37,244 nt of DNA from Rhodospirillaceae bacterium (GTDB lineage Bacteria > Pseudomonadota > Alphaproteobacteria > UBA8366 > GCA-2717185). The DNA is taken from positions 1 to 37,244 of the forward strand of contig PBDC01000062.1 in the NCBI GenBank assembly GCA_002717185.1, written 5' to 3'. Below, in pieces: positions 1 through 7,497 of the stretch (within the stretch, counting starts at the first letter, position 1; every line of letters starts with the position of its first letter). The notes under the pieces were generated by a model that had not been told where the DNA came from, searched no databases, and saw nothing but the letters and a program-made list of their open reading frames with translations. A program made the translations under genes and the position numbers.

Positions 1-2
1 GC

Positions 3-92
3 GGTCGACAAGTAGACCACTACACCAAATCAGCGGAGCGAAAGAAGCTAGCCAAGAACGTCCAGGCGCGGCGCAAAAAGGGACAGAAATAG
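3..92 (+). CDS. C-terminal end of a probable tyrosine recombinase/integrase (partial, 5' end outside window)
   Basis: The reading frame open from base 3 to the TAG at 90-92 encodes 29 residues containing VDHYTKSAERKKLAKNVQ and a very basic tail. Tyrosine-type phage and island integrases commonly end this way: the segment after the catalytic tyrosine reads roughly YT+xAD+++LA. The catalytic residues themselves lie outside the window, so the family call rests on the tail alone. The gene points towards the 3' end of the tRNA-Arg gene about 80 bases downstream, which is the usual arrangement of an integrase beside its attachment site. An unrelated basic C-terminus remains possible. Confidence 0.5.
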   Translation, partial: GRQVDHYTKSAERKKLAKNVQARRKKGQK

Positions 93-96
93 AACA

Positions 97-133
97 AAAG
101 TGCCTAACCTTAAAAACCAAAGTGCCTAACCTT
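97..133. repeat. Two 15-bp direct repeats spaced by 22 bp
   Basis: The 15-mer AAAGTGCCTAACCTT occurs at 97-111 and again, identical, at 119-133, with a short A-rich spacer. It lies between the putative integrase stop codon and the tRNA-Arg 3' end. It could be a recombinase or excisionase arm-type site, or a simple local duplication; the sequence alone does not decide. Confidence 0.75.
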
Positions 134-171
134 CCTAATAACTCAGTGAATTCAATAAGTTATAGGACGGA

Positions 172-248
172 TGGCGACCCCGGCAGGACTCGAACCTGCA
201 ACCGTCGGATTAGAAATCCGATGCTCTATCCGGTTGAGCTACGGGGTC
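172..248 (-). tRNA. tRNA-Arg (anticodon TCT)
   Basis: The minus strand gives a complete 77-nt cloverleaf. The acceptor stem GACCCCG pairs with CGGGGTC, the T arm has GGTTCGAGTCC, and the anticodon loop TTTCTAA carries TCT, which reads AGA/AGG. The CCA end is encoded (172-174), preceded by discriminator G. The 3' end faces the putative integrase fragment, so this gene is the likely attachment site of the element to the left. The tRNA itself appears intact. Confidence 0.97.
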
Positions 249-274
249 GTGTGCTGGTCCGGAAATCGGCACCC

Positions 275-580
275 TCAGTGAGTCCAGGGTTGAACCCGCT
301 TTACCGCGAAATTGTCGGCATAGGCCTTGGGGCGGACCTGACGCGCCTTCGGCGCCTGAACCGTGTAGGTCCAACCGTTCTTTTCCGCATGTGCGATCGC
401 TTCTTCGGCCTTACTAAAATAAAGACGTACCTGAGCGCGTGTATCAGCGGAACCGGACCACCCCATCAAAGTATCCTGTTCAATTCGCGCACCGGGCTCG
501 AACTCCATTACCCAGTTTTGGGTTTTACCACGTCCCGACTGCATCGCTGTCTTTGCGGGTTTGAAAATTCGAACTTCCAT
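275..580 (-). CDS. NADH dehydrogenase accessory subunit, NDUFS4-like (ETC complex I subunit region)
   Basis: The product is a protein of about 101 residues matching the PF04800 family: VRIFKPAKTAMQSGR near the N-terminus, WVMEFEP, then LMGWSGSADT, and the C-terminal signature RPKAYADNFA. The mitochondrial homologue (NDUFS4, 18 kDa) is an accessory subunit on the matrix arm of respiratory complex I, near the electron-input module; alphaproteobacterial complex I carries the same subunit. The ATG at 580 is preferred; a TTG two codons upstream (586) is in frame but neither has a clear Shine-Dalgarno sequence. The gene sits alone between two tRNA genes on the same strand, away from any nuo operon. 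Confidence 0.93.
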   Translation of the reverse strand: MEVRIFKPAKTAMQSGRGKTQNWVMEFEPGARIEQDTLMGWSGSADTRAQVRLYFSKAEEAIAHAEKNGWTYTVQAPKARQVRPKAYADNFAVKRVQPWTH

Positions 581-622
581 GACCAAATCTCGAAACTGCC
601 TTTATTTTCACCGCAAAGCCCG

Positions 623-699
623 TGGTCGGGGTGGCCGGATTCGAACCGGCGGCATCTTGCTCCCAAAGCAAGCACTCTACCAGGCTGAGCTACACCCCG
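623..699 (-). tRNA. tRNA-Pro (anticodon TGG)
   Basis: The minus strand folds as a 77-nt tRNA. The acceptor stem CGGGGTG pairs with CACCCCG, the D arm reads TAGCTCAGCCTGGTAGAG, the anticodon arm CTTGC-TTTGGGA-GCAAG carries TGG, and the T arm has GGTTCGAATCC. Discriminator A and an encoded CCA end at 623. TGG reads proline CCA and by wobble other CCN codons. It lies upstream of the NDUFS4-like gene on the same strand. Confidence 0.97.
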
Positions 700-1184
700 G
701 TCGCGGTTTTCTAAGACTTTCCTCGGTTATGCGCAACCTTTCATACACGCCTTAACGTTTCAAAATGGCGGAGAATTTGCTCCGGTGCTGCAAAATAGTA
801 CCGAAGGCGAACAAGCGGGGCACAAGAAAATTCACGAACAAAATTGGTCGTTGCGCCGTCTAACGTCACCTCGAGCTGCAGAAAGGGATGAATCTCGGCT
901 TGCCGCACCACATCAAAATACAACCAAAACTACTTGGCACCGCGTCAAATTGTGCTTCCGCTCTGCTCCCATATTCCTGGACAGTTCTAGTTGCGGCTAA
1001 TACACCGCATGGCCTCCTCAATCCGCGCCCAAATCACCAAGATACATTGCGTATACGTCACGGCTGGAAGTTTCTGAAAAAACAATCTGCACTCGCAAGA
1101 GCGGGGAAGGTCTGCGCAACCTAGTCGTATTCGCTCAACGGAAAACCGATATAATCACCTCGTGGAAGGCATCAAGATAAGGCA
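700..1184. other. 485-bp stretch without a confident gene; one possible 60-codon ORF on the minus strand
   Basis: The only candidate is a minus-strand ORF at 741-923 (TTG start, closed upstream by TAG at 930-932) encoding about 60 residues, including EIHPFLQLEVTLDG and PEQILRHFETLRRV. Its codon choice looks protein-like, but it has no ATG, no clear ribosome-binding site and no family I recognise. It could be the end of a decayed gene. The plus-strand ORFs across 785-1124 are low-complexity readings and unconvincing. The promoter of the SCO1-like gene should lie in the last 100 bases. Confidence 0.4.
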
Positions 1185-1820
1185 ATGACGGTGAAAAGGC
1201 TGTTTCTCCTAGCCACGGGCATTTTAGTGCTTGGGCTTACCGGCACGGTGGCTACACTGTGGGTGCATGAAACCACAGGCGATCAAACACATACTCTACG
1301 CATACAACAGGCCCTGCTGAATTTTGTAACCCCGCGGACCCCCCAATTTACGCTAACCGATCACGACGGAAATTCGGTAAAGAATCAGGATTTCCACGGC
1401 CGTTTGATGCTGGTGTATTTCGGCTACACTCAGTGCGCCGATATCTGCCCCTTTGACTTGGCGGCAATAGGACAGGCCCTCGATACACTCAATTTGCAAG
1501 AAGACACATTACAGCCGCTGTTTATAACCATCGACCCAGAAAACGACACAAGGGCCTTACTTGCTCAATATGTGTCATTGTACCACCCACGCCTTCGCGG
1601 CTTAACCGGTTCGCATAAACAAGTAAAAGTCGCTGCCAACTCCTTTGGCGCCTCGTTCGAAAAGAACTTAACCCCCCGCTTCACGGGGCACGGCCACTCT
1701 GCAAATTTGTACCTAATCGGCCGTGACGGCGAATTTTTGCGCGCTTTCCGCACCCCGACAACCGGCGAGGTAATCACAGATGTCATTCGGCTATACCTGC
1801 CAAAAACGACGACAGACTGA
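1185..1820 (+). CDS. SCO1/SenC family copper chaperone (cytochrome oxidase assembly)
   Basis: SCO proteins deliver copper to the CuA centre of cytochrome c oxidase, or act as thiol reductants for it, on the periplasmic side of the inner membrane. The 211-residue product has an N-terminal hydrophobic anchor (about residues 5-27) and then a thioredoxin-like fold. The copper-binding CxxxCP is present as C84-ADI-C88-P, and the distal histidine is H171 in the GHGHSANLYLI stretch that corresponds to the family's conserved HSA segment. Length is normal for bacterial members. No oxidase subunit gene is nearby, so the chaperone is encoded away from its client. Confidence 0.95.
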   Translation: MTVKRLFLLATGILVLGLTGTVATLWVHETTGDQTHTLRIQQALLNFVTPRTPQFTLTDHDGNSVKNQDFHGRLMLVYFGYTQCADICPFDLAAIGQALDTLNLQEDTLQPLFITIDPENDTRALLAQYVSLYHPRLRGLTGSHKQVKVAANSFGASFEKNLTPRFTGHGHSANLYLIGRDGEFLRAFRTPTTGEVITDVIRLYLPKTTTD

Positions 1821-2069
1821 AGAAGACAAAGCCCATAAGGGGCCGGGGCGAACAGCTGCAATGCATTAAAGCACTGCAGACGAACTGCCACGATATACGC
1901 AATTATCCGGAGACCGCCTGCCAAGAGAACCTGTTCTTTTCTAAAACCAGCGAGTAGGTCGCAGTTCCTTCGTCCAAGCCCGCGCAGCAATGTCAAAAAA
2001 ATGGTGGAATTACTGTAATATCACAAAACTGAAAGCTACTTTCCTCGGCTCCGCAGGAGAACGTACACA

Positions 2070-2600
2070 ATGCTCACCCATCCTCACGCCCTAGCGCAGT
2101 TCAACGCATGGGCCAATGATCGCCTGCACGAAGCCTGCAGTATCCTATCGCCGGAGCAAATTTCAGCGGACCGGGACGCCTTTTTCCGCTCCATCCTCGG
2201 CACGCTCAATCACATTCTATTGGTCGACATTCTTTATCGCGAGCGGCTTGAAGGCGTCCGCTCTACGTTTAAGTCACTCGACGAAATCCTGCATGACAAT
2301 CTGCCGGACCTGAATGCCCACCAACGCGAGGAGGACGAACGATGGCTAACCCTGACCGCTGACATAGATGCGGACAGCCTAGGAACGTCAATCGGCTTCT
2401 GGACTTTGATGGACAAACCCGATCGATGGGAGGTACCGAAGCACATCTACTTCACCAATTTGTGTCAGCATCAGACCCACCATCGGGGCCAGACCCACAA
2501 TATGGTTAGCCAAGCGGGCATCGAACCGCCGCCAATCGGATATATCGAGTTCCGCGTGGATACGGACGGGTCTTTCGTCACCACACCGGATATCAACTGA
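2070..2600 (+). CDS. DinB family protein (metal-binding four-helix bundle)
   Basis: The 176-residue protein fits the DinB/YfiT-like fold, a four-helix bundle with a metal held by three histidines. The expected ligands are visible: H48 in GTLNHILLVD, and H134 and H138 in the QHQTHHRGQ helix. The N-terminal FNAWANDRL stretch is also typical. Family members include damage-inducible proteins and thiol-dependent transferases, so a specific reaction cannot be assigned. The gene ends 3 bases before the start of the FAD monooxygenase gene, so the two are probably co-transcribed. Confidence 0.9.
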   Translation: MLTHPHALAQFNAWANDRLHEACSILSPEQISADRDAFFRSILGTLNHILLVDILYRERLEGVRSTFKSLDEILHDNLPDLNAHQREEDERWLTLTADIDADSLGTSIGFWTLMDKPDRWEVPKHIYFTNLCQHQTHHRGQTHNMVSQAGIEPPPIGYIEFRVDTDGSFVTTPDIN

Positions 2601-2603
2601 GCC

Positions 2604-3836
2604 ATGCCCGACGTGGTCATCGTGGGCGCCGGCCAGGCGGGACTGGCCGCTAGCGCCTGTCTGTCGCAGCATAACATCGACAATATCGTCTTAGAGAAAT
2701 TTGAGATCGGCGCAAGCTGGCGACGGCAGCGCTGGGAAAGTTTCTGCCTGGTTACGCCAAACTGGACGGTCCGCCTGCCAGGTGAATTCTATAATGGAGC
2801 TGATCCAGACGGTTTTATGCTCGGAACCGAATTCGTAACCTATTTAGAAAACTACGCGGGTCGTTTTACACTGCCCGTGCAACAGAAAACCAATGTACAA
2901 TCGGCCAAACTAGAAAATAGCAGATGGGTTGTCGAAACTTCTTCCGGTCCAGTGCGCGCACAGGCATTGATCGTCGCCACATCAACTTATCAGACACCTT
3001 CGGTTCCAGCATTCGCAACGCGCATCGACCCTAGAATTCTTTCGTTGAGTGCTGCTAGCTATCGCGTCCCCGACCGATTACCAAACGGGCGGGTGCTCGT
3101 TGTCGGCTCAGCGCAATCTGGAGCACAGATCGTCGAGGACCTGCTCACAGGCGGCCGCGAGGTGCTGCTAAGCGTCAGTCGCGCAGGCCGTGTCCCACGC
3201 CGTTATCGCGGCTACGATGCAATAGAATGGCAAGATATGATGGGTTTTCTCGATCGCCCCGCGTCAGCGCTGGACGATCTTAGAAAACGCTTTGGCGGCG
3301 AACCGCACATGACTGGTCGCGATGGTGGCCACACCGTGAGCCTGCAGCATTTTCACAACCAAGGCGTGCGCCTCATCGGCCGTGTGTGCGATGCCGACAA
3401 ATCAACCCTCTGGCTAGAACAAGACCTCCGTAAAAATATTGTCGGCGCCGACCGATTTGCGGCCGGCTTTGCCGAAGACGTCGGTGCCTATATCAGCAAC
3501 ACAGGCCTCGATGCGCCGTCCCACGAACCGGAACCAGACCATGCTCCGATTTCAAGACCGGGACGGTTCGCCGAGCCCAGCCGGTTGGATCTTGCTGCTG
3601 AGAGGATTTCCACCATTATTTGGGCCACCGGGTTCAAGTTCAATTTTTCATGGATAGCCGCCGACGTCTTCGACTCTTTTGGCTACCCGATCACAAAGTG
3701 CGGGGAGACAACAGCACCCGGGCTTTATTTCTTGGGCCTCAACTACCTAAATAGCCGAAAGTCCGGGATAATTTATGGTATCAGCGAGGATGCAACACAC
3801 GTTGCAGATCGTATCCGGGTCTTCCTGAACACGTAG
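2604..3836 (+). CDS. FAD-dependent monooxygenase/oxidoreductase (flavin-containing monooxygenase-like)
   Basis: This 410-residue flavoprotein has two Rossmann dinucleotide motifs: VGAGQAG at residues 7-13 for FAD, and VVGSAQSG at 166-173 for NADPH. It also has the ATSTYQTPSVP stretch typical of the FMO/CzcO group and a late IIWATGF motif. The family oxygenates soft nucleophiles (N, S) or carbonyls using NADPH and O2; the substrate cannot be read from the sequence. It follows the DinB-like gene by 3 bases. Length is typical for short bacterial FMO-like proteins. A role as a non-oxygenating flavin reductase is possible. Confidence 0.88.
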   Translation: MPDVVIVGAGQAGLAASACLSQHNIDNIVLEKFEIGASWRRQRWESFCLVTPNWTVRLPGEFYNGADPDGFMLGTEFVTYLENYAGRFTLPVQQKTNVQSAKLENSRWVVETSSGPVRAQALIVATSTYQTPSVPAFATRIDPRILSLSAASYRVPDRLPNGRVLVVGSAQSGAQIVEDLLTGGREVLLSVSRAGRVPRRYRGYDAIEWQDMMGFLDRPASALDDLRKRFGGEPHMTGRDGGHTVSLQHFHNQGVRLIGRVCDADKSTLWLEQDLRKNIVGADRFAAGFAEDVGAYISNTGLDAPSHEPEPDHAPISRPGRFAEPSRLDLAAERISTIIWATGFKFNFSWIAADVFDSFGYPITKCGETTAPGLYFLGLNYLNSRKSGIIYGISEDATHVADRIRVFLNT

Positions 3837-3882
3837 ATACGGGGCAAGATCAGCCCATTAGCGATAACAGGAGGTAAAATGG

Positions 3883-4365
3883 ATGACCAAGCCCCGCACA
3901 CTCCGGCTCTGGGCACAAGGCGATGCGCATGTCGGCCGTGACCTCCAGTTCGGCCACACCAGCCTTTCCGGTGCACTATCGCAATCCGAGTTCGGCAGCC
4001 CGTTCAATTCAGGGCTATTCGAAAGCTTCCTGAAGAATAATCCTGGCGCTGTCGATATATGGTTGCCGGTCACACTCGCTCGCATCCAAACGACCGCAAG
4101 GGCAGACGCGGCTGCTTCGAACGAAGTTACGGCAACACCATATTCATAAAAATCTGCGTGCTTACCCTTAACACGGTGCCGGACAAGTCTACCCCAAACA
4201 GCTGGCTGCTGACCTTCACCACTGGACGCGATCAGGTCTGCGTCCAATACATGCACGCGGACGAATACCCCCGCAGGGCTGGTATGACGCGGCGGAAGAG
4301 TGGATAGATCTCACTACCGCGTTCAAATTCAGTGCCTGGTCCGGTTGCAGGTCACGGCAAGAACT
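3883..4365 (+). pseudogene. Decayed calcineurin-like metallophosphoesterase gene (internal deletion plus two frameshifts)
   Basis: A good Shine-Dalgarno (AGGAGG near 3870) precedes an N-terminal start MTKPRTLRLWAQGDAHVGRD, which resembles the first metal motif (DxH) of metallophosphoesterases. After about 45 codons the sequence jumps to what looks like the C-terminal end of the same family, FESFLKNNPGAVDIWL. The continuation AGHTRSHPND, equivalent to the family's GGHTHTHPDD, lies in another frame from about 4062, and a third frame from about 4268 gives PPQGWYDAAEEWIDL. The second shift falls in a run of five C at 4268-4272. The central region with the GD and GNH motifs is missing, so no working enzyme can be made. 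The end coordinate is approximate. Confidence 0.75.
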
Positions 4366-4418
4366 TCGTCATCATTCGGTGCTATCATCGCGCCTGACGC
4401 TAAGGAGGAAATACCGGC

Positions 4419-5942
4419 ATGACTGAAGTCCAAAATGTCCTGTTAATCGTTGTCGACCAATGGCGAGGCGATACTATTTCCTTTCTGGATCATCCCTGTG
4501 TCAAAACACCGAATTTGGACACTCTGTGCCGCGACGGTATCACCCTTCGAAACCACTATTCGCAGGCTGCACCATGCGCACCGGCCCGCGCATCGTTACT
4601 GACCGGCCAATACATGATGACCCATAGAGTCGTTCAGAACGGCGTTCCCCTAGACGCGCGGCACAACAATCTGGCCTATGAACTGCGGCGGTTGGGATAC
4701 GATCCGGCGCTGGTCGGTTACACGACCACCACACAGGATCCACGCACCCTATCAAAAAACGATCCACGCTATCGGGTGAGCGGCGGACTGATGCCGGGCT
4801 GGACACCAATCGGACGCTTTGATCCTGCAAAACGGCCCTATTTTGACTGGCTACGACAGCGTGGGGTCGAGGTGCCCGAACCACCTGAAGATATCTGGCT
4901 ACCCGCCAACGACAGCCCTACGGCACCGTCTCGCATCGCGACAAAGGACTCTGATACCAACTACGCGACGGAACATGGGCTTGCCTATCTGCGCGGCATA
5001 AAGGGCATACCCTGGTTCCTGCATCTGGGCTATTACCGGCCACATCCCCCCTTTATTGCCTCGGAGCCCTACAACACGTCGCACGACCCGGTGAACACAC
5101 CAACGCCAACGCGTGCGGATTCGGTGACAGCGGAGGCTGACCAACATCCGCTGCTCGCGCACTATATAAATCGGGTTGGTCGGAGCAATTTTTTCCAGAA
5201 CGGCGAAGGGCTATGCCGTGACATGAGCCTGAACGACATCGCATATATGCGCGCCGCCTATTACGGGTTGATCGCCGAACTCGATGATCATCTTGGCCGC
5301 GTGATCGACTTTCTCAAGGACAGCGGCCAGTACGACAGTACCTTAATTGTGTTCACGTCTGATCATGGCGAACAGTTAGGCGATCATCACTTGCTCGGGA
5401 AGTTGGGGTATTTCGACGAATCCTACCATATTCCCATGGTAATCCGGGATCCGCGCCAAAGCGCTGATGCAACCCGCGGAACCGTGGTCGACGCCTTCAC
5501 AGAGGCGGTCGATGTGATGCCGACGATCCTTAATTGGTTAGGCGCCCCAGTACCACGAGACTGTGCGGGCGCTTCGCTGATGCCATTCGTCTGGGGGGAA
5601 AACCCAGCTGACTGGCGTACAGAAGTGCATTGGGAATTCGATTTCCGCCCTTACTACGCCGCAGCTGGAAAACCGCCGCCTTTCGGCCTTTCGATTGACC
5701 AGTGCGGTATGGCAGTCATCCGCGACAGCCGCGCCAAATACGTCCATTTCGACGCGTTGCCGCCGCTCTTCTTCGACCTGGAAGCTGATCCGGATCAGTT
5801 CGAGAACCGTGCAGCCGATCCTGCCTATACCGGCCACATCCTAAAATATGCACAGAAGATGCTGTCCTGGCGGATGCGCTACGCGGAACGCACTCTGACG
5901 GGGTATTCCGCCTCGCCGCAAGGGTTGATCAAGATCACTTAA
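4419..5942 (+). CDS. Phosphonate monoester hydrolase / sulfatase-family enzyme
   Basis: The 507-residue protein belongs to the alkaline phosphatase superfamily and closely resembles the rhizobial and Burkholderia phosphonate monoester hydrolases. It starts NVLLIVVDQWRGD (metal ligand D13), has the formylglycine-forming CxPxR motif as C53-APA-R57, and the second metal motif SDHGEQLGDHH with D315 and H316 followed by K328. The end SPQGL is also characteristic. These enzymes hydrolyse phosphonate monoesters and phosphodiesters, with promiscuous sulfatase activity; they need conversion of C53 to formylglycine by a maturase, which is not encoded here. A strong Shine-Dalgarno (AAGGAGG at about 4402) supports the ATG. 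The gene converges on the YaiI/YqxD gene, the two stops being 2 bases apart. Confidence 0.92.
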   Translation: MTEVQNVLLIVVDQWRGDTISFLDHPCVKTPNLDTLCRDGITLRNHYSQAAPCAPARASLLTGQYMMTHRVVQNGVPLDARHNNLAYELRRLGYDPALVGYTTTTQDPRTLSKNDPRYRVSGGLMPGWTPIGRFDPAKRPYFDWLRQRGVEVPEPPEDIWLPANDSPTAPSRIATKDSDTNYATEHGLAYLRGIKGIPWFLHLGYYRPHPPFIASEPYNTSHDPVNTPTPTRADSVTAEADQHPLLAHYINRVGRSNFFQNGEGLCRDMSLNDIAYMRAAYYGLIAELDDHLGRVIDFLKDSGQYDSTLIVFTSDHGEQLGDHHLLGKLGYFDESYHIPMVIRDPRQSADATRGTVVDAFTEAVDVMPTILNWLGAPVPRDCAGASLMPFVWGENPADWRTEVHWEFDFRPYYAAAGKPPPFGLSIDQCGMAVIRDSRAKYVHFDALPPLFFDLEADPDQFENRAADPAYTGHILKYAQKMLSWRMRYAERTLTGYSASPQGLIKIT

Positions 5943-5944
5943 AT

Positions 5945-6394
5945 TTAATATGCGCGCTTAATTGATTGTATTTCCGTTTCTAATGCTTGAAGAAACTGCG
6001 ATCGGTCTCGTGCCTTGAAGGATGGGTTGTTGCCGGACACCTCGCCTGTATCGCGCAGATGCCCCATCAGATCGCGCACCGCAAGCGCCGTTCCTATATT
6101 ATCTGGAGTAAAGGGCTTACCCGTCGGGCCCAGGACTCTGGCGCCAGCCTTCAGACACCGACCCGCCAAGGGTATGTCAGACGTAACGACAATATCTTTC
6201 GTACCGGCCCGCTCCGCAATCCAGTTATCCGCCGCATCGAACCCCTCGGACACGACGACCCGCTTAATAACCTGCCCTTCCGGCAAACGCATCCAGCTGT
6301 TTGAGACCATGTGGACCGCCAAACCGTGCCGCTCGGCTACGCGCGCGACCTCACTCTTGACCGGACAGGCGTCGGCATCGACATAAATTTTCAA
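5945..6394 (-). CDS. YaiI/YqxD family protein (DUF188, PIN-like)
   Basis: This 149-residue protein matches the YaiI/YqxD family along its full length. The N-terminal IYVDADACPVK carries the conserved acidic residues, VTSDIPLAGRCL lies in the middle, and the GP-TGKPFTPDNIG loop follows. The fold is related to PIN-domain nucleases but no clear function is established. The start codon is TTG at 6394, supported by a GGGAGG Shine-Dalgarno about 7 bases upstream; no ATG is available before the conserved IYVDADACP. It is convergent with the phosphonate hydrolase gene. Confidence 0.95.
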   Translation of the reverse strand: MKIYVDADACPVKSEVARVAERHGLAVHMVSNSWMRLPEGQVIKRVVVSEGFDAADNWIAERAGTKDIVVTSDIPLAGRCLKAGARVLGPTGKPFTPDNIGTALAVRDLMGHLRDTGEVSGNNPSFKARDRSQFLQALETEIQSIKRAY

Positions 6395-7040
6395 ACAGTC
6401 GCCTCCCTTAAAGGCAAGAAAAGTTGATAATAGGGTTGCAGCCCGTCAGAAAATACACCCAATTTTACCCTAGTAGCCATCCAATGAATGAATATCAGAA
6501 ATGTTCCTTAAGCGATCTGAAAAGTTCGCGCAACAGGACGTTAGTGAGAGACGGGCCTTACCGGTCTGGCTCGAACTGGCCATGCTGTGTTCCGGTATAT
6601 TGTCGAAAACAGTTGGCCTTGCTGTCCGTGGACATTGTCGACCTGCGCTTCTGCTACAACGGAACCGAATGGACCGCCGACGACCGAGTGCAGCGGTTGC
6701 TCTCGCTAATAGCCTTTAATGAAACTGTCCTGGCCACTTTGAAAAAGAAAAAGATTTTATCGCGCGTGCGAAGCGAACCGCTAACCTTATAGTGGCTCTG
6801 AGCCCTCAAAATCACCCCGGCCGCCGATACTATGCAAACCGCTCGTAAATCCAGCGGATTCAACTATTTTAATGTAGAGAAACTACAGCCCGAGCTCACG
6901 ATCGGAACTATTATAAACGAAATAAAAAACGCTACAGCGTAAGGTTTAATTAACAAGACCTTGTTTACCTGACTTTATTTGGACAACCCGCTGTCCAGCG
7001 GCCCGAAATGGACTTCGAAAACATAACTGGAGTGGCAAAA
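6395..7040. other. 646-bp stretch without a confident gene; possible frameshifted remnant at 6501-6789 (+)
   Basis: One plus-strand frame from 6501 reads protein-like up to about 6630 (ERRALPVWLELAMLCSGIL). The overlapping frame to the stop at 6792 then reads protein-like (VDLRFCYNGTEWTADDRVQ and LLSLIAFNETVLATL). Joining them by one shift near 6610-6635 would give a small protein of about 95 residues. I do not recognise it, and chance cannot be excluded. From 6795 the DNA is AT-rich and likely contains the promoter of the cupin gene. Confidence 0.35.
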
Positions 7041-7430
7041 ATGGCGAAAACCATCGATATTGAGGGAGAAGTTTCCCAGATGAAATTCTTGGAGGGCCGC
7101 AATCGGTTCTCCGACACGACCGGTGTGTTCGCACGACTAGGCGAATATCGCGGCGACAGCATGATCTCTGCCGGTGGCTTCTCTGGTACCAGTCAGTGGG
7201 AACGGCACCCGAATGGCGACGAGATCGTTCAGATCATCAAAGGGTCGACCAAAGTGATCCTGCTGACTGAAGACGGACCAGAAGAACATAATTTGAATGC
7301 GGGCATGTTCATCATTGTCCCGCAGAACACCTGGCATCAGTTCAACGCGCCAGACGGCGTGACATTGATGACCACGACGCCGCAACCAACTGAGCATATC
7401 GAGGAAGAGTTCCCGCCGGAAGAGAAATAG
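7041..7430 (+). CDS. Cupin domain protein
   Basis: The product is a small single-domain cupin of about 129 residues. Motif 1 is seen as WERHPNGDEIVQIIKG and motif 2 as GMFIIVPQNTWHQF, giving His, Glu and His as likely metal ligands. The second histidine of the classical HxH is replaced by asparagine, as in other cupins of the WERHP-DE type. The substrate is unknown; an enzyme or a small-molecule sensor are both possible. The ATG at 7041 has a GGAGTGG Shine-Dalgarno 6-8 bases upstream and is preferred over the in-frame ATG at 7008, which has none. Confidence 0.88.
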   Translation: MAKTIDIEGEVSQMKFLEGRNRFSDTTGVFARLGEYRGDSMISAGGFSGTSQWERHPNGDEIVQIIKGSTKVILLTEDGPEEHNLNAGMFIIVPQNTWHQFNAPDGVTLMTTTPQPTEHIEEEFPPEEK

Positions 7431-7497
7431 GCTCTAACTAGACAAGGTCTGCTCGGCACGGGATAACCGAGCCGGAACAAATTGGAGGGAACGTCTC

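Noticed and set aside
1565..1996. A 143-codon minus-strand ORF overlapping the SCO1 gene and the following gap
   Set aside because: Most of it is antisense to the SCO1 domain and the part outside has no homology I recognise or ribosome-binding site.
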